Assembly: GCF_023656545.1 (NCBI RefSeq)
Contig: NZ_JAMOKF010000004.1
Coordinates: 1 to 64,000, forward strand
Length of the DNA stretch: 64,000 nucleotides
Source of the DNA: Micromonospora phytophila
Lineage (GTDB): Bacteria; Actinomycetota; Actinomycetes; Mycobacteriales; Micromonosporaceae
Direction of reading: 5' to 3'
Shown: one piece after another, positions 43,337-52,685 of the stretch
How positions within the stretch are numbered: the stretch's first letter is position 1
Layout of the letters: every line of letters starts with the position of its first letter
Notes under the pieces: model-generated
Told to the model about the DNA's origin: nothing
The model's database searches: none
The model's input: the letters and a program-made list of their open reading frames with translations, nothing else
Position numbers and translations under genes: made by a program

Positions 43337-44806
43337 ATGCTGCGTCGTGTGCCGTACAAGTGGCTGGTCGCTACAGCGTTCGTGTTCGGCCTGTTCATGG
43401 AGATCCTCGACATGACGGTGCTGAACACCGCGCTCCCAGCGCTCGGACAGCGGTTCGATGCCGACACCGCGACGCTGCAGTGGCTTGTCACCGGTTACCT
43501 GGTCAGCATGGCCGTGTTCATCCCCGCCTCGGGATGGGTAGCCGACCGGTTCGGCAGCAAACGGACATTCGTGTTCGCGCTCGCGGTGTTCACGGCAGCA
43601 TCGTTGTGGGCAGGTTTCGCCGGCTCGCTCGGCGAGCTGATCACCGCCAGGGTCGTCCAGGGCGTCGGCGGGGGCCTGCTGACACCCGTCGGCACCGCGA
43701 TGCTGTTCCGGGCGTTCCCACCGGTGGAGCGCGCGCAGGCCTCCGCGGTCCTGGCCATCCCGACGAGCATCGCCCCAGCGTTCGGACCCGTGCTCGGTGG
43801 CTGGATGGTCGACAACGTCTCCTGGCGCTGGATCTTCTTCCTCAAGGTTCCGATCGGCATTCTGGCGCTGATCTTCACCATGGTCGCCATCCGCGAGGAG
43901 CGGGCGGAGCGTCCCGGCCGGTTCGACATCGCCGGGTTCCTCACCGGCGGCGCCGCGCTTGCCCTTGTGCTCGTCGGCCTCGACGGCGGTGCCCGCGACG
44001 GGTGGACCACGGCGGCGGTGCTGGCCCAGCTCGGCGCCGGGCTCGCGCTGGCTGCGGCGTTCGTCGTCGTCGAACTGCGGAGCGCCGAACCCATGATCGA
44101 TCTGCGGCTCCTGCGCAACCGGCTCTTCCGTACCGGAAACCTGCTGATGCTGCCCACCTCGGGGGCGCTGATGGGGGCGCTGTTCCTGGTTCCCCTGCTC
44201 CTGCAGCAGCAGATGGGCATCGACGCTACCGGTTCCGGCCTGGTGACCATGTTCCAGGCGCTGGGCATGGTGGCCCTGCTGCCGCTCGCCGGCCGCCTCT
44301 ACCCGAGGTTCGGGCCTCGGCGGATGCTCGCCATCGGGTTCGTGATCACCGCGGCCTCCCTGGCGGCGCTGCTCGCCGTCAATCCCGGAACCACCCTGTG
44401 GGCGGTACGCGTGCCGCTGTTCACCATGGGCGGGGGCATGGCGCTGGCGATGATCGCTCTGCAGACCGCGACCTTCGCCGGGGTCAGCGCCGCGGCCACA
44501 GCCCGCGCCTCGTCGCTGTTCTCCACCACCCGCCAGGTGGCCGGCGCGGCCGGTGTCGCCGTGGTCGTCACCCTGCTCACCGAGCGGACCGAGACCAGAC
44601 TCGCCGACCTCGGCGCCCGTGCCGGTGACGCGGCCAGCAGGAGCGAGGCGTTCTTCGCCGCCTACCACGACGTGTTCCTGTTCACCACCGCGCTAGCCGT
44701 GCTGGGCCTGCTCGTGGCGCTGCGAGTGCGTGACGCCGACGCGGCAGCAAGCATGCGCCACGCGCCCGCGACAGCGACCGAGGACGCGCGGGTGACAACC
44801 CCGTGA
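43337..44806 (+). CDS. MFS exporter, DHA2/EmrB-QacA type
   Basis: A 489-residue, 14-helix drug:proton antiporter. It begins with FVFGLFMEILDMTVLNTALP, the D1-type motif in TM1, followed by the proline-rich WVADRFGSKR motif A and the antiporter motif C in TM5 (AIPTSIAPAFGPVLGG). The C-terminal tail is polar. The start ATG follows GAGAGGAG. It is divergent from the MarR regulator, the classic arrangement of a ligand-induced efflux pump. Confidence 0.92.
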   Translation: MLRRVPYKWLVATAFVFGLFMEILDMTVLNTALPALGQRFDADTATLQWLVTGYLVSMAVFIPASGWVADRFGSKRTFVFALAVFTAASLWAGFAGSLGELITARVVQGVGGGLLTPVGTAMLFRAFPPVERAQASAVLAIPTSIAPAFGPVLGGWMVDNVSWRWIFFLKVPIGILALIFTMVAIREERAERPGRFDIAGFLTGGAALALVLVGLDGGARDGWTTAAVLAQLGAGLALAAAFVVVELRSAEPMIDLRLLRNRLFRTGNLLMLPTSGALMGALFLVPLLLQQQMGIDATGSGLVTMFQALGMVALLPLAGRLYPRFGPRRMLAIGFVITAASLAALLAVNPGTTLWAVRVPLFTMGGGMALAMIALQTATFAGVSAAATARASSLFSTTRQVAGAAGVAVVVTLLTERTETRLADLGARAGDAASRSEAFFAAYHDVFLFTTALAVLGLLVALRVRDADAAASMRHAPATATEDARVTTP

Positions 44807-44870
44807 CCGTCACCGACTGACCGCACACCCACTCATCCACACCTCACTACAAGCACGCAAGGGGTCATTG

Positions 44871-45224
44871 ATGTTCGTCGCCGCCGTCATCCTGTCCGTT
44901 CTGCTGGCCATCGGTTTCGCCCTGGCCAGCCTTCCGAAGGTGTCCGCAGCCGACAGCATGGTCGCCGAACTCGGCAGGCTGGGCGTGTCCAACGGGCTCA
45001 TCCGTCTCGTCGGGGCGCTGGAGTTCCTGGGGGCCGCCGGCCTCGTCGTCGGACTGTGGATCGGCCCCCTCGGTATCGCCGCCGCCACCGGACTCGTGCT
45101 CCTGATGGCCGGAGCCGTCATCTACCACCTCAAGGCGCACGACCCCGCGAAGAAAACCGTGCCGTCGCTGGTCCTGCTCCTGCTCAGCGCAATCACCCTC
45201 GCCCTGCGGGCCGCCAGCCTCTAA
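44871..45224 (+). CDS. DoxX-like membrane protein
   Basis: A 117-residue protein with four transmembrane helices. It starts FVAAVILSVLLAIGFALASL, carries the family-like LGVSNGLIRLVGALEFLGAA with its conserved Glu, and a loop IYHLKAHDPAKK before the last helix. DoxX-like proteins are linked to oxidative or thiol stress and quinone metabolism, with no settled reaction. It is probably co-transcribed with the exporter. Confidence 0.8.
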   Translation: MFVAAVILSVLLAIGFALASLPKVSAADSMVAELGRLGVSNGLIRLVGALEFLGAAGLVVGLWIGPLGIAAATGLVLLMAGAVIYHLKAHDPAKKTVPSLVLLLLSAITLALRAASL

Positions 45225-45306
45225 CGCACCAGCTCGGAGCCCTGGCGAGCCCGCAACGACCCGACCCGACCCATTCGTAACGAGCGACTACCACCGAGGA
45301 ATCAAA

Positions 45307-45957
45307 GTGACCAGCCTGACCACAGCCGAATCCGGTCTGCCGATCGACACGACCTTCGAGCAGCCGGCAACCGAGGAACAGTTGCAGCGTGCCGCCGCGG
45401 CGCTTCGCGACCACAACTTCGCCGTGGAGGTCGTCGACACCGTCGCGGACGCCCGCGCGCTGGTCAACCGGCTGCTACCCGCCGACAAGACGATCTTCAC
45501 CGCGTCCAGCGAGACGCTACGAATCTCCGGGCTGGACGAGGACATCAACACCTCCGGCCGGTTCACCTCCCTGCGCCCGAAGCTCATGGAGCTACGCGAG
45601 GAGGGACGATTCGACGAGATGCGCGTCGCGGGCGCCGCGCCCGACGTCGTCGTCGGCAGCGTCCACGCGGTGACCGAGGACGGGCGGCTCCTCGCCGCCT
45701 CCGGCAGCGGAAGCCAACTCAGCCTCTACAGCTTCAGCGCGGCCCAGAGCATCTGGGTCGTCGGCGCCCAGAAGATCGTGCCCGACCTCGACACCGCCCT
45801 GCGGCGCATCGAGACCTACTCCTATCCACGAGAGGACGCCCGGTTCCGCGCCATTTCCGGGACTCCCGCCATGCTCTCCAAGATCCTCATCATCAACCGC
45901 GAGATGTTCCCCGAACGCGGCAGCGTCGTACTCGTCCGCGAACCCATCGGCTACTGA
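45307..45957 (+). CDS. LUD-domain (LutC/YkgG-type) protein
   Basis: A 216-residue protein of the lactate-utilisation-domain family, start GTG 45307. Blocks include LRDHNFAVEVVDTVADARAL, FTASSETLRISG, PDVVVGSVHAVTEDGRLLAA, SGSGSQLSLYSFSA and IWVVGAQKIVPDLDTAL. No iron-sulphur ferredoxin cysteines are present, so it is the stand-alone LUD type. Its role in the MarR cluster is unknown; a redox or electron-transfer accessory function is plausible. Confidence 0.87.
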   Translation: MTSLTTAESGLPIDTTFEQPATEEQLQRAAAALRDHNFAVEVVDTVADARALVNRLLPADKTIFTASSETLRISGLDEDINTSGRFTSLRPKLMELREEGRFDEMRVAGAAPDVVVGSVHAVTEDGRLLAASGSGSQLSLYSFSAAQSIWVVGAQKIVPDLDTALRRIETYSYPREDARFRAISGTPAMLSKILIINREMFPERGSVVLVREPIGY

Positions 45958-46035
45958 CCACCCTCACCAGCGAGAACGCCATGAAGACCATCTCCACAAC
46001 ACGCACATCGATCGACGCAAGGGAAAGGATCGACC

Positions 46036-46929
46036 ATGTCTGAGAAACGAAGCATCCTGGTCACCGGGGCCACTGGGCAGCAGGGCGGTGCCGTCACCCG
46101 CCATCTGCTCACTGCAGCCGAGTGGCGCGTGCTCGCGCTCGTGCGTGACCCTGACACGCCCGCAGCCGTCGCGCTGCGCGAGGCGGGTGCCGAACTCGTC
46201 CGCGGCAACCTCGACGACGCCCAGTCGCTACGCGAGGCGCTGGCCGGGGTCTACGGAGTGTTCAGCGTGCAGACCTTCATGGGCCCAGACGGCGTCGTCG
46301 GCGAGATCCGCCAGAGCAGAGCCCTTACCGACGCTGCCAAGGAAGCCGGCGTGCAGCACTTCGTCTACAGCTCGATCGACGGTGCGGACCGGGACAGTGG
46401 GGTACCGCATTTCGAGAGCAAGCATCGCGGCGAACAGTACATCCGGTCTCTCGGGCTGCCAGCCACGATCCTGCGGCTGGTTTCCTTCATGGACAACTTC
46501 GCCACCTACGCCACCCCGCCGCTGATCGACGACACGATCGTCATGAGCTGGCCGCCGAAGCCGGACACCAAACTGCAGATGATCGCCGTGGATGACATCG
46601 GAGCGTTCGCCGCGTTGGCATTCGCCCAGCCTGACGAGTTCATCGGCCGCACGATCGCTCTCGCCGGCGACGAGTTGACCATGACCGAGGTCGTCGAGAC
46701 CTTCACCAAGGTCACCGGCATTCCAGCACGCTACACCGAGCAGGACATTGAGCAGGTACGCGCCTATAGCGAGGACCTCGCCGCGATGTACGAGTTCTTC
46801 GAGAACAAGGGCTTCCAGGCCGACATCCCGGCGCTGCGCAAGATGTACCCGCAGCTCACCACGCTCGAAGACTGGCTACGCCGCACCAACTGGCAGCCTG
46901 CACCCGCCTCCGACAGCTGGGGCGTCTAA
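46036..46929 (+). CDS. NmrA/HSCARG-like NAD(P)-binding protein
   Basis: A 297-residue atypical SDR of the NmrA group. The cofactor motif is LVTGATGQQGGAV, followed by LREAGAELVRGNLDD, HFVYSSIDGADRDSGVPHFE with KHRGEQYIRSLG, and TILRLVSFMDNFATY. The Tyr-x3-Lys pair of true dehydrogenases is replaced, so it may sense NADPH/NADP+ rather than catalyse. The start ATG follows GGAAAGGA. It is the last gene of the MarR-linked cluster. An SDR fragment at 6764 belongs to the same broad group. Confidence 0.9.
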   Translation: MSEKRSILVTGATGQQGGAVTRHLLTAAEWRVLALVRDPDTPAAVALREAGAELVRGNLDDAQSLREALAGVYGVFSVQTFMGPDGVVGEIRQSRALTDAAKEAGVQHFVYSSIDGADRDSGVPHFESKHRGEQYIRSLGLPATILRLVSFMDNFATYATPPLIDDTIVMSWPPKPDTKLQMIAVDDIGAFAALAFAQPDEFIGRTIALAGDELTMTEVVETFTKVTGIPARYTEQDIEQVRAYSEDLAAMYEFFENKGFQADIPALRKMYPQLTTLEDWLRRTNWQPAPASDSWGV

Positions 46930-47226
46930 CCGACGGGCCGGAGGTGGCGTAACCACGCACCAACTCCGGCCCGGCCATGGTTCGGGCGCTCTTGCCGCAT
47001 GTCGGGCACAGGCAGGTCGGACGGAAGCCGCAATTCACCCATCTTGGCTCAGCCAAAGGTGCGCGGTGACGACGACACGTTGGCGTCCTGCCCCAGCCGA
47101 CCCAACGCCCGGTATCACGCCGCCGAGCGCGAGCCCTAACCGGTCCACAGCTAACCCACCCGCGCCTGGGCCGCCTACCCCTTCCTTCGGGCGGCGGCCC
47201 AGGCCACCAGCACCGAAGGACCGGCT

Positions 47227-48102
47227 ATGAGCCCGATCGCCGAACGCTCACCGGTGAGCGTCACCAGTCGCCTGCCGGCCGCCACACGCACCACCGCGCC
47301 ACCACCGGCGGCCGGATCCACCGCGCCACGTCCGCGGCCGTGGCGAGAACTGCTCCTGATCGCCGCGCACTTCCTGGCCTACAAGCTCGGCCGGCTCGCC
47401 ATCGCCGGGCACGTCGCGGTGGCGTACGACAACGCCGAGCGCGTCTGGCGCCTCGAACGCGGCCTGCACCTGCCCGACGAGGCCGCCGTTCAGCACGCAC
47501 TGCTGGACAACGACACTCCCGTGCAGGCCAACGGTTTCTACGCCTACGTGCATTTTCCCGCCACCGCCGCCTCCCTGCTGTGGATGTACCTGCGCCGCCC
47601 CACCCACTACCGATGGGCCAGGCGGACGCTGGCCGCACTGACCGCGGCGGCACTGGGGGTACACCTGTTGTTCGCCTTCGCCCCGCCGCGCATCCTCGCC
47701 GGGATCGACGTCATCGGCACCGCGGCCAGGTACGGGCCATCCGTGTACGGGTCACCGCAGACCGACGGGCTGATCAACCAGTACGCCGCGATGCCCTCCC
47801 TCCACGTCGGGTGGGCCATGGTGGTCGCCATCGGCCTGGTCGCCACCACGCGCAGCCGGTGGCGGTGGCTGTGGCTGGCCTACCCCGCCATCACCACCCT
47901 CGTCGTGGTCGGCACCGCCAACCACTACTGGCTCGACCCTGTGGTCGCCGGCGCTTTGCTTGCCGGCGTACTAGTCATCCTGCGCCAACCGCCCGGCCGC
48001 GTCGCATGGCACGCCTCAACCAGTCGCCTCCGGCAACTCCGCAATGTGGCTGCGATCGGCGCCGGCCCGCCGCCCGCCCGGTGTGCCGGGATGTCGCGAT
48101 GA
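47227..48102 (+). CDS. PAP2-family (inositol phosphorylceramide synthase-like) phosphatase
   Basis: A 291-residue membrane protein with about six helices. The phosphatase motifs are YAAMPSLHVGWA (motif 2, His) and GTANHYWLDPVVAG (motif 3, His and Asp). The AUR1-like form with MPSLHVGW points to lipid phosphate phosphatase or phospholipid head-group transfer. The stop overlaps the next start by 4 bp (ATGA), so the two are co-translated. Confidence 0.88.
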   Translation: MSPIAERSPVSVTSRLPAATRTTAPPPAAGSTAPRPRPWRELLLIAAHFLAYKLGRLAIAGHVAVAYDNAERVWRLERGLHLPDEAAVQHALLDNDTPVQANGFYAYVHFPATAASLLWMYLRRPTHYRWARRTLAALTAAALGVHLLFAFAPPRILAGIDVIGTAARYGPSVYGSPQTDGLINQYAAMPSLHVGWAMVVAIGLVATTRSRWRWLWLAYPAITTLVVVGTANHYWLDPVVAGALLAGVLVILRQPPGRVAWHASTSRLRQLRNVAAIGAGPPPARCAGMSR

Positions 48103-49013
48103 ACAGCCTCGGGCTGTCGATCGCGCTTGCCGTTGCCTCCGCCGCCGCGTACGCCGCGGCGGCCGTACTTCAGGAGCGGCTCGCCGCCTCGCACACCGCC
48201 GAGCCAGCCTTGACCTTCACCCTGCTCGCCGTGCTGCGGCGCCGCCGATGGTGGCTGACCGTCGCACTCAACGCCACCGGAGCTCTCCTGCATGTCGCGG
48301 CCCTGCGGTACGGGCCGTTGACCGTCGTGCAACCACTTGGCGTGCTCACCCTCGTCCTCGCCCTACCCCTCTCCGCCGCAGTCATCCGGCGACGCGTCAC
48401 CCGCACCGAGTGGCGCGGCGCGGCGATGACCACGACAGGAGTGGCCGGGCTGATGGTCCTTACCTTCTCCGCCAAGCCGATTGAAGCGCTGGGAACACCT
48501 GAAGCCCTCGCCATCATCGCGTCAACAGCGGTGGCCCTCGCAGCGCTGGTGTCAACTGCGGCCGGAACGCGTCGCCCCCTGTCTAGCAGTCTGCTGCACG
48601 CGACCGGGTCGGGCCTCGCCTTCGGTGTCTCGTCGGCGCTGACCCAGACCCTCACCGTGCACCTGTCCGAGCGAGGACCGGGCGCACTCCTGGCACCAGC
48701 GGGCGCGGCCGTGACCATCGCTGTCGTTGCCTTGGCCGCCGCCGGCTTGCTGCTCTCCCAAGCGGCCTATCGCGGCGGGCTCGGCGCACCACTCGCCGCC
48801 GCGACCTTGGCCAACCCGGCCGCCGCAGCCGCCATCGGTCTGGCAATGCTTGGGGAGCACCACACCACGGGTGCGGCGGGAATCGCTCTCACCCTCGGCA
48901 CCGCAGCAGTCGCCAGCCGCGGCGTCATCCTGCTCGCCACCGGCCTTAACCGGCAGCCACCAGAACCGCCCTTCCCCGCACCTCCGGCGCAGGTAACGTC
49001 AACCCGTGAATAG
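48099..49013 (+). CDS. DMT-superfamily (EamA-like) permease
   Basis: A 304-residue protein with about ten hydrophobic segments. It starts MNSLGLSIALAVASAAAYAA, and the internal repeat blocks ALRYGPLTVVQPLGVLTLVL and LANPAAAAAIGLAMLGEHHT are typical of EamA/DMT transporters. Start and stop overlaps tie it to the PAP2 gene. The substrate is unknown; the pairing suggests a lipid or polyprenyl-phosphate function. Confidence 0.87.
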   Translation: MNSLGLSIALAVASAAAYAAAAVLQERLAASHTAEPALTFTLLAVLRRRRWWLTVALNATGALLHVAALRYGPLTVVQPLGVLTLVLALPLSAAVIRRRVTRTEWRGAAMTTTGVAGLMVLTFSAKPIEALGTPEALAIIASTAVALAALVSTAAGTRRPLSSSLLHATGSGLAFGVSSALTQTLTVHLSERGPGALLAPAGAAVTIAVVALAAAGLLLSQAAYRGGLGAPLAAATLANPAAAAAIGLAMLGEHHTTGAAGIALTLGTAAVASRGVILLATGLNRQPPEPPFPAPPAQVTSTRE

Positions 49014-49220
49014 TCGATCAGTTCATCCGCTCCCCAGGCGTTCAACGAAGGCATGAATCTCCTGGCGTGCGGTGGCACCGGTCGCGGTGACCAGCAGCGG
49101 ACCGGTCAGCTCGGACCGACCCTGTCAACCGTGAGTGTCACGCGCCCATACGAGTACCTAGTGCTGAAGCAGCAAGTGCTCGTCTTACGCGGCAAGGCCG
49201 CCTGGCCGCGGCGGGGTGAG

Positions 49221-49475
49221 TCAGCCGTACGCCAGCTGGGCGACGGTGGCGGCGCGGGGGTTGACCAGCCATTGCCCGGCGACGTGGACGGTGGGGACGG
49301 TCTCGTTGCCGTTGGCGACGGCGCGCACGGCGGCGGCCGCATCCGGGTCGGCCCAGATGTCGACCTCGGTGAACGCGACGTTGCGGCGGCGCAGGCCGCG
49401 GCGCAGCAGATAGCAGTACGGGCAGCCGGGTCGGCTGTAGACGGTGACCGGTGCCTGCCCGCCCGGCCCGCTCAT
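49221..49475 (-). CDS. Glutaredoxin/mycoredoxin-like protein
   Basis: An 84-residue thioredoxin-fold protein with the redox motif in VYSRPGCPYCYLLRRGL, the TVPTV cis-Pro loop and the C-terminal NPRAATVAQL helix. The CPYC motif and small size fit mycoredoxin-1-like enzymes that reduce mycothiol mixed disulphides in actinomycetes. Its ATG overlaps the stop of the methyltransferase gene by 4 bp. Confidence 0.9.
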   Translation of the reverse strand: MSGPGGQAPVTVYSRPGCPYCYLLRRGLRRRNVAFTEVDIWADPDAAAAVRAVANGNETVPTVHVAGQWLVNPRAATVAQLAYG

Positions 49476-50131
49476 TGGGCGGCCGGACCGTCGGCGGGCC
49501 GGGTGGCGCTGCCGCGGACGTGCGAGGCGGCGGGGCTGCTCGGGCCGGTCGGCGGGAATCGGAAGCGGTGCAGCTCATCGACGGCGAACCCGGCGCCGGT
49601 GATGGCGGTGACGGTGTCGCGGCCGGTGCGGCACCCGCCGAACAGCCGCGGCCAAAGCGTCGCGTCGGCGAGGCGCTGCGCGCGGCGCATCGCGCCCGGG
49701 GCGTCGGCGGCGACGTGCTCGAAGAAACGCAGCTGCCCGCCCGGGCGCAGCACCCGCCGGATCTCGGCCAGCGCGGCAGCCTGATCCGGCACGGTGCATA
49801 ACACCAGCGCGGTGACGGCGGCGTCGAACTCGCCGCCACCGGCGGGCAGAGCCTCGGCCACGCCGTCGACCACCCGCACCGGTACCGGCGCGGTGGCGGC
49901 GGCGGCCAGCGCCGCGGCCCGCAACCGTGGCTCGGGTTCGACCGCGACGACCTCGGTGACCTGCGGCGGGTAGTGCGCGAAGGTCCGGCCGTTGCCGGCG
50001 CCGATCTCGATGACCCGGCCACTAAGCCCGGCGACCAGGTCGCGGCGGTGTTCGGCGCCGCCGGCGCGGTCCATCATCACGCTGAGGCGTTCGTAGACCC
50101 GGGCGAACACCGGATGCGACACCGACGCCAT
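49472..50131 (-). CDS. Class I SAM-dependent methyltransferase
   Basis: A 219-residue protein with the SAM-binding motifs VIEIGAGNGRTFAHYP (motif I), VVAVEPEPRLR, EFDAAVTALVLCTVPD and LRPGGQLRFFEHV. The product ends in a Pro/Ser-rich tail. The start ATG at 50131 has GGTGGAGGAGTC directly upstream. It resembles the UbiE/thiol methyltransferase-like group. It forms a leftward operon with the glutaredoxin and faces the MarR gene 76 bp away, so a thiol-stress detoxification pair is possible. Confidence 0.88.
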   Translation of the reverse strand: MASVSHPVFARVYERLSVMMDRAGGAEHRRDLVAGLSGRVIEIGAGNGRTFAHYPPQVTEVVAVEPEPRLRAAALAAAATAPVPVRVVDGVAEALPAGGGEFDAAVTALVLCTVPDQAAALAEIRRVLRPGGQLRFFEHVAADAPGAMRRAQRLADATLWPRLFGGCRTGRDTVTAITGAGFAVDELHRFRFPPTGPSSPAASHVRGSATRPADGPAAQ

Positions 50132-50207
50132 GACTCCTCCACCCCGTGCGGTCGGCGTTCCCGGCGTGGAGACTCGGCCGCTAGCGTCATCGTGGAGGCT
50201 ATACATA

Positions 50208-50687
50208 GTGGATGCCATACACAATCCCGCCGGATGGCGGCCAGGTGCCGGGTTCCCGGGGGCGCTGGAGCGGCTGTTCGCATTCGCGGCGACCGAGCAG
50301 TACATGCAGGCGGGGCTGGTCGCGCGTGGGCTGACGCGGGCGCGGGTGACAGTGATCTGGCAGCTGCACCGGCAGGGCCCGGTCACGCAGCAGCAGATCG
50401 TCCGCACGATCGGCGTGACGGCCCGCAACGTCGCCGCCCTGCTTGAGGGGCTGCAGGCGTACGGGTTCGTGCAGCGCGACCCACACCCGGTCGACCGGCG
50501 GGCGCTGCTGGTGCGACTCACCGACGCCGGGGCGGCGGTCGCCCGGCAGCTCGCCACCGACTACAAAGCCGCGTCAGCCCGGCTGTGCGCCGGGATGCCG
50601 GCCGAGCAGGTGCGCCAGTTCCTGGCCACCCTGGACCCGCTCACGGCGCGGCTGGCGCCGGCTGCCACGGACGATCCGGGTCGGTGA
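50208..50687 (+). CDS. MarR-family transcriptional regulator
   Basis: A 159-residue protein. Winged HTH: VTVIWQLHRQGPVTQQQIVR, TIGVTARNVAALLEGLQAYG and wing RDPHPVDRRALLVRLTDAG. The GTG at 50208 is chosen because GGAGG lies nine bases upstream. TATACATAGTGGATGCCATA around the start is AT-rich and partly symmetric (CTATAC and CATACA words) and may be its operator. It probably regulates itself and the divergent methyltransferase/glutaredoxin operon. Confidence 0.87.
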   Translation: MDAIHNPAGWRPGAGFPGALERLFAFAATEQYMQAGLVARGLTRARVTVIWQLHRQGPVTQQQIVRTIGVTARNVAALLEGLQAYGFVQRDPHPVDRRALLVRLTDAGAAVARQLATDYKAASARLCAGMPAEQVRQFLATLDPLTARLAPAATDDPGR

Positions 50688-50830
50688 CCGCCGCGCCGGC
50701 GGTGACCTGCACCGCGTAGGTGGGCCGGTCGGCCGAGGGCACGGGGCCCAGGTAGGTGTGCCCGGTGAGGTGGCACCAGGCGGGCAGGTCCAGCGGCGCG
50801 GCCGGATCGGTGGCGATCAGATGCAAGACT
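50641..50830 (-). pseudogene. TusA-like sulphur-carrier protein, C-terminal fragment
   Basis: On the minus strand the frame reads LHLIATDPAAPLDLPAWCHL and TGHTYLGPV before a tail that runs to 50641. This is the C-terminal half of a TusA-type protein. The catalytic N-terminal CPxP part is missing; upstream DNA switches abruptly to the carbonic anhydrase remnant. Confidence 0.55.
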
Positions 50831-50934
50831 GTGGAGGATATTGACCCACCCGTTGTCCAGGTCGACACCGGGCGCCGACCACCTTCAACGCGCCCTGACA
50901 GACCCGCTCGGCGATGACTTCGCTGTGGCCGAGC

Positions 50935-51545
50935 ATCTGCGCGCCTGGATGTTGGCGCGCACGGCGTTCTCGACCGGGTCACCCGGCTGGTCCATCAGCG
51001 GGGCGACGATCGGGCGCAGCGCGTCGACGAGGGCGCCGATGTGACCCAGCGCCGAGCCGCCCTCCCGGATGGCGTCGATGGTCGCGCCGATGGCGTCGCA
51101 TCGCTCATGCCCCAGCACGACGATCAGTGGGCAGCCGAACTCCTCCACGGCGAACTCGACGCTGCCGAGCAGCAGGTCGTCGACGATGGTCCCGGCCACC
51201 CGGTTGTCGAACACGTCGCCCAGCCCCTGGTCGAAGAGCACCTCCGGGGCGACTCGGGAGTCGGCGCAGCCGACGGTGATGGCGAACGGGTGCTGGCCGG
51301 CCGTCAGCCGGTGCAGGTCATCCGACCCCTGGTGCGGGTGTCGGCACTTGCCGGCCGCGAAACGCCGGTTGGCGCTGAGCAGACGGGCGAGCGCCTTGTC
51401 CGGGCTGGTGACCGGCGGCTGGGTCGAGCGGGCGGCAGCGGGGCGGGCGGCAGCGGTCACGCCCAGGGCGACTACGGCGGCAGTACCCCCGGTCGCCAAA
51501 AACGACCGGCGGGAGAAGGCCTGACGCCAGTACGGTCCTCCAGGC
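50935..51545 (-). pseudogene. Beta-carbonic anhydrase with Tat-type signal, broken at both ends
   Basis: The minus-strand frame has a twin-arginine signal (SRRSFLATGGTAAVVALGV), then ANRRFAAGKCRHPHQ. The zinc ligands are intact: Cys and Asp-Arg in VGCADSRVAPE, and His/Cys in VLGHERCDAIG. The product should continue after AVRANIQA but turns to unrelated residues at about 50935. Upstream of the signal there is no in-frame start codon before repeat copy C, whose sequence replaces the normal 5' end. An exported carbonic anhydrase is the original function; the present copy is probably dead. Confidence 0.72.
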
Positions 51546-51560
51546 AGTGGTGAAAGCTTG

Positions 51561-51710
51561 GTGTGAAGCAGGACGCTGCACCGACTCCGACCTGCGAAAA
51601 GGCAAGACCGCAGGCCGGGGCGTATGCCATTGGGTGCCGTTCGGTGCCGTTGAATGCACTTCAACGCCGTTCAGTGCACCCGGCTGCTCCCAACGCGCTC
51701 CCCCGATCCC
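51561..51710 (+). repeat. Dispersed decamer-phased repeat, copy C (partial)
   Basis: It corresponds to the right part of copies A and B: core TGAAGCAGGACGCTGCACC and CCGCAGGCCGGGGCG, then six 10-bp units at 51626-51685 (GCCATTGGGT, GCCGTTCGGT, GCCGTTGAAT and so on), and an end block CGGCTGCTCCCAACGCGCTC. The left part is missing. It lies directly at the 5' end of the carbonic anhydrase pseudogene. Confidence 0.75.
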
Positions 51711-51994
51711 CGCCCCACACGGACCCACTCGGTCAGCCGGGACAGTCTGCCTAACGCAGGGCCGTCCGCGCTGCGGCACGAAGCGAGCGATCCGACGGTG
51801 GGCACGGACGGTGACGAGCGCGCTCGCGGACGCCGCGCTTTGTCAGCGGCAGATGTATCTGTCGATTCTACACGGTCCGCTGGTGGCACTGTCGCTACCG
51901 GCGGATCGTCTCGCTGTCGAGTCCTGCGGGCCGGCGGCCCGGCGCGGTGGTTAGGCTTTACGGATGCAGGGGGCGGTGTGCTGGAGCGACCTCG

Positions 51995-52140
51995 ATGGCT
52001 GACGCCGACGATGTTCGTCAGCAGGCGCTGGCGCTGCCTCATGTGGTCGAGATCGACAGTGACGGCTTCGACTTCCGGGTCGCCGTGCGTCGAGGATACG
52101 GAGCTGTTGCTGGGCGATCCCGTCGTGCCCGATGAGGTCG
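51995..52140 (+). pseudogene. MmcQ/YjbR-like protein remnant
   Basis: From ATG 51995 the frame reads MADADDVRQQALALPHVVEI and then FDFRVAVRRGYG, the N-terminus of MmcQ/YjbR-type proteins, but the middle is deleted. A C-terminal-looking piece (VEDTELLLGDPVVPDEV) continues in another frame. It is a decayed gene. Confidence 0.5.
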
Positions 52141-52216
52141 TGCGGTCGCGGTGACCGTTCAGCCCGGCGGTGGCCGTCGCCCGCGCGGGAGCGGGGGAAG
52201 AGCGGGCCGACCGTCT

Positions 52217-52552
52217 TCACTGACCGAGCTTTGCCACTGTCAGCAACACCACCGCGTCCTCGTGGGCGACCAGGCGGTGCCGCTCCGGTGGCACGAGGAT
52301 CAGGTCCCCCTGGCGTCCGGTCCAGCTTGCCGCGGAACCGATCAGTTCGACCCGCCCCCGCAGCACCAGCACTGTCGCCTGGCCCGGGTTCTCGTGCTCG
52401 CTGAGCTCGACCCCGCGACGCAACGCGATGATCGTCTGTCGCAGCGTACGTTCATGTCCGCCGAAGACGGTCTCGGCGCTGCGACCGGACTCGGATGCCG
52501 CCGCCCGCTCGCTATGCTCGCGGGCCAGCGCGTCCAGGCTGAGTTTCTGCAC
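52217..52552 (-). CDS. Small single-domain cupin protein
   Basis: A 111-residue protein, GTG start at 52552 (VQKLSLDALAREH). Cupin motif 1 is recognisable in LSEHENPGQATVLVLRGRVE and motif 2 in GDLILVPPERHRLVAHEDAV. His and Glu candidates for metal binding are present, although the set is not complete. The reaction is unknown; relatives often act as small stress-response or ligand-binding proteins. It is followed on the same strand by an unrelated truncated membrane gene. Confidence 0.82.
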   Translation of the reverse strand: MQKLSLDALAREHSERAAASESGRSAETVFGGHERTLRQTIIALRRGVELSEHENPGQATVLVLRGRVELIGSAASWTGRQGDLILVPPERHRLVAHEDAVVLLTVAKLGQ

Positions 52553-52685
52553 CTCTCGCCCACCTGTCTGTTCAACCGGAACGACGCCACCGCCTCGGCG
52601 GATGCCGGAACGTCGTACTTGACAGCGTCGGATAGAGCGAGAATACCGATCTCGGGCCGCCAGCCGGTGTGGTCGGCGGAAGTCG

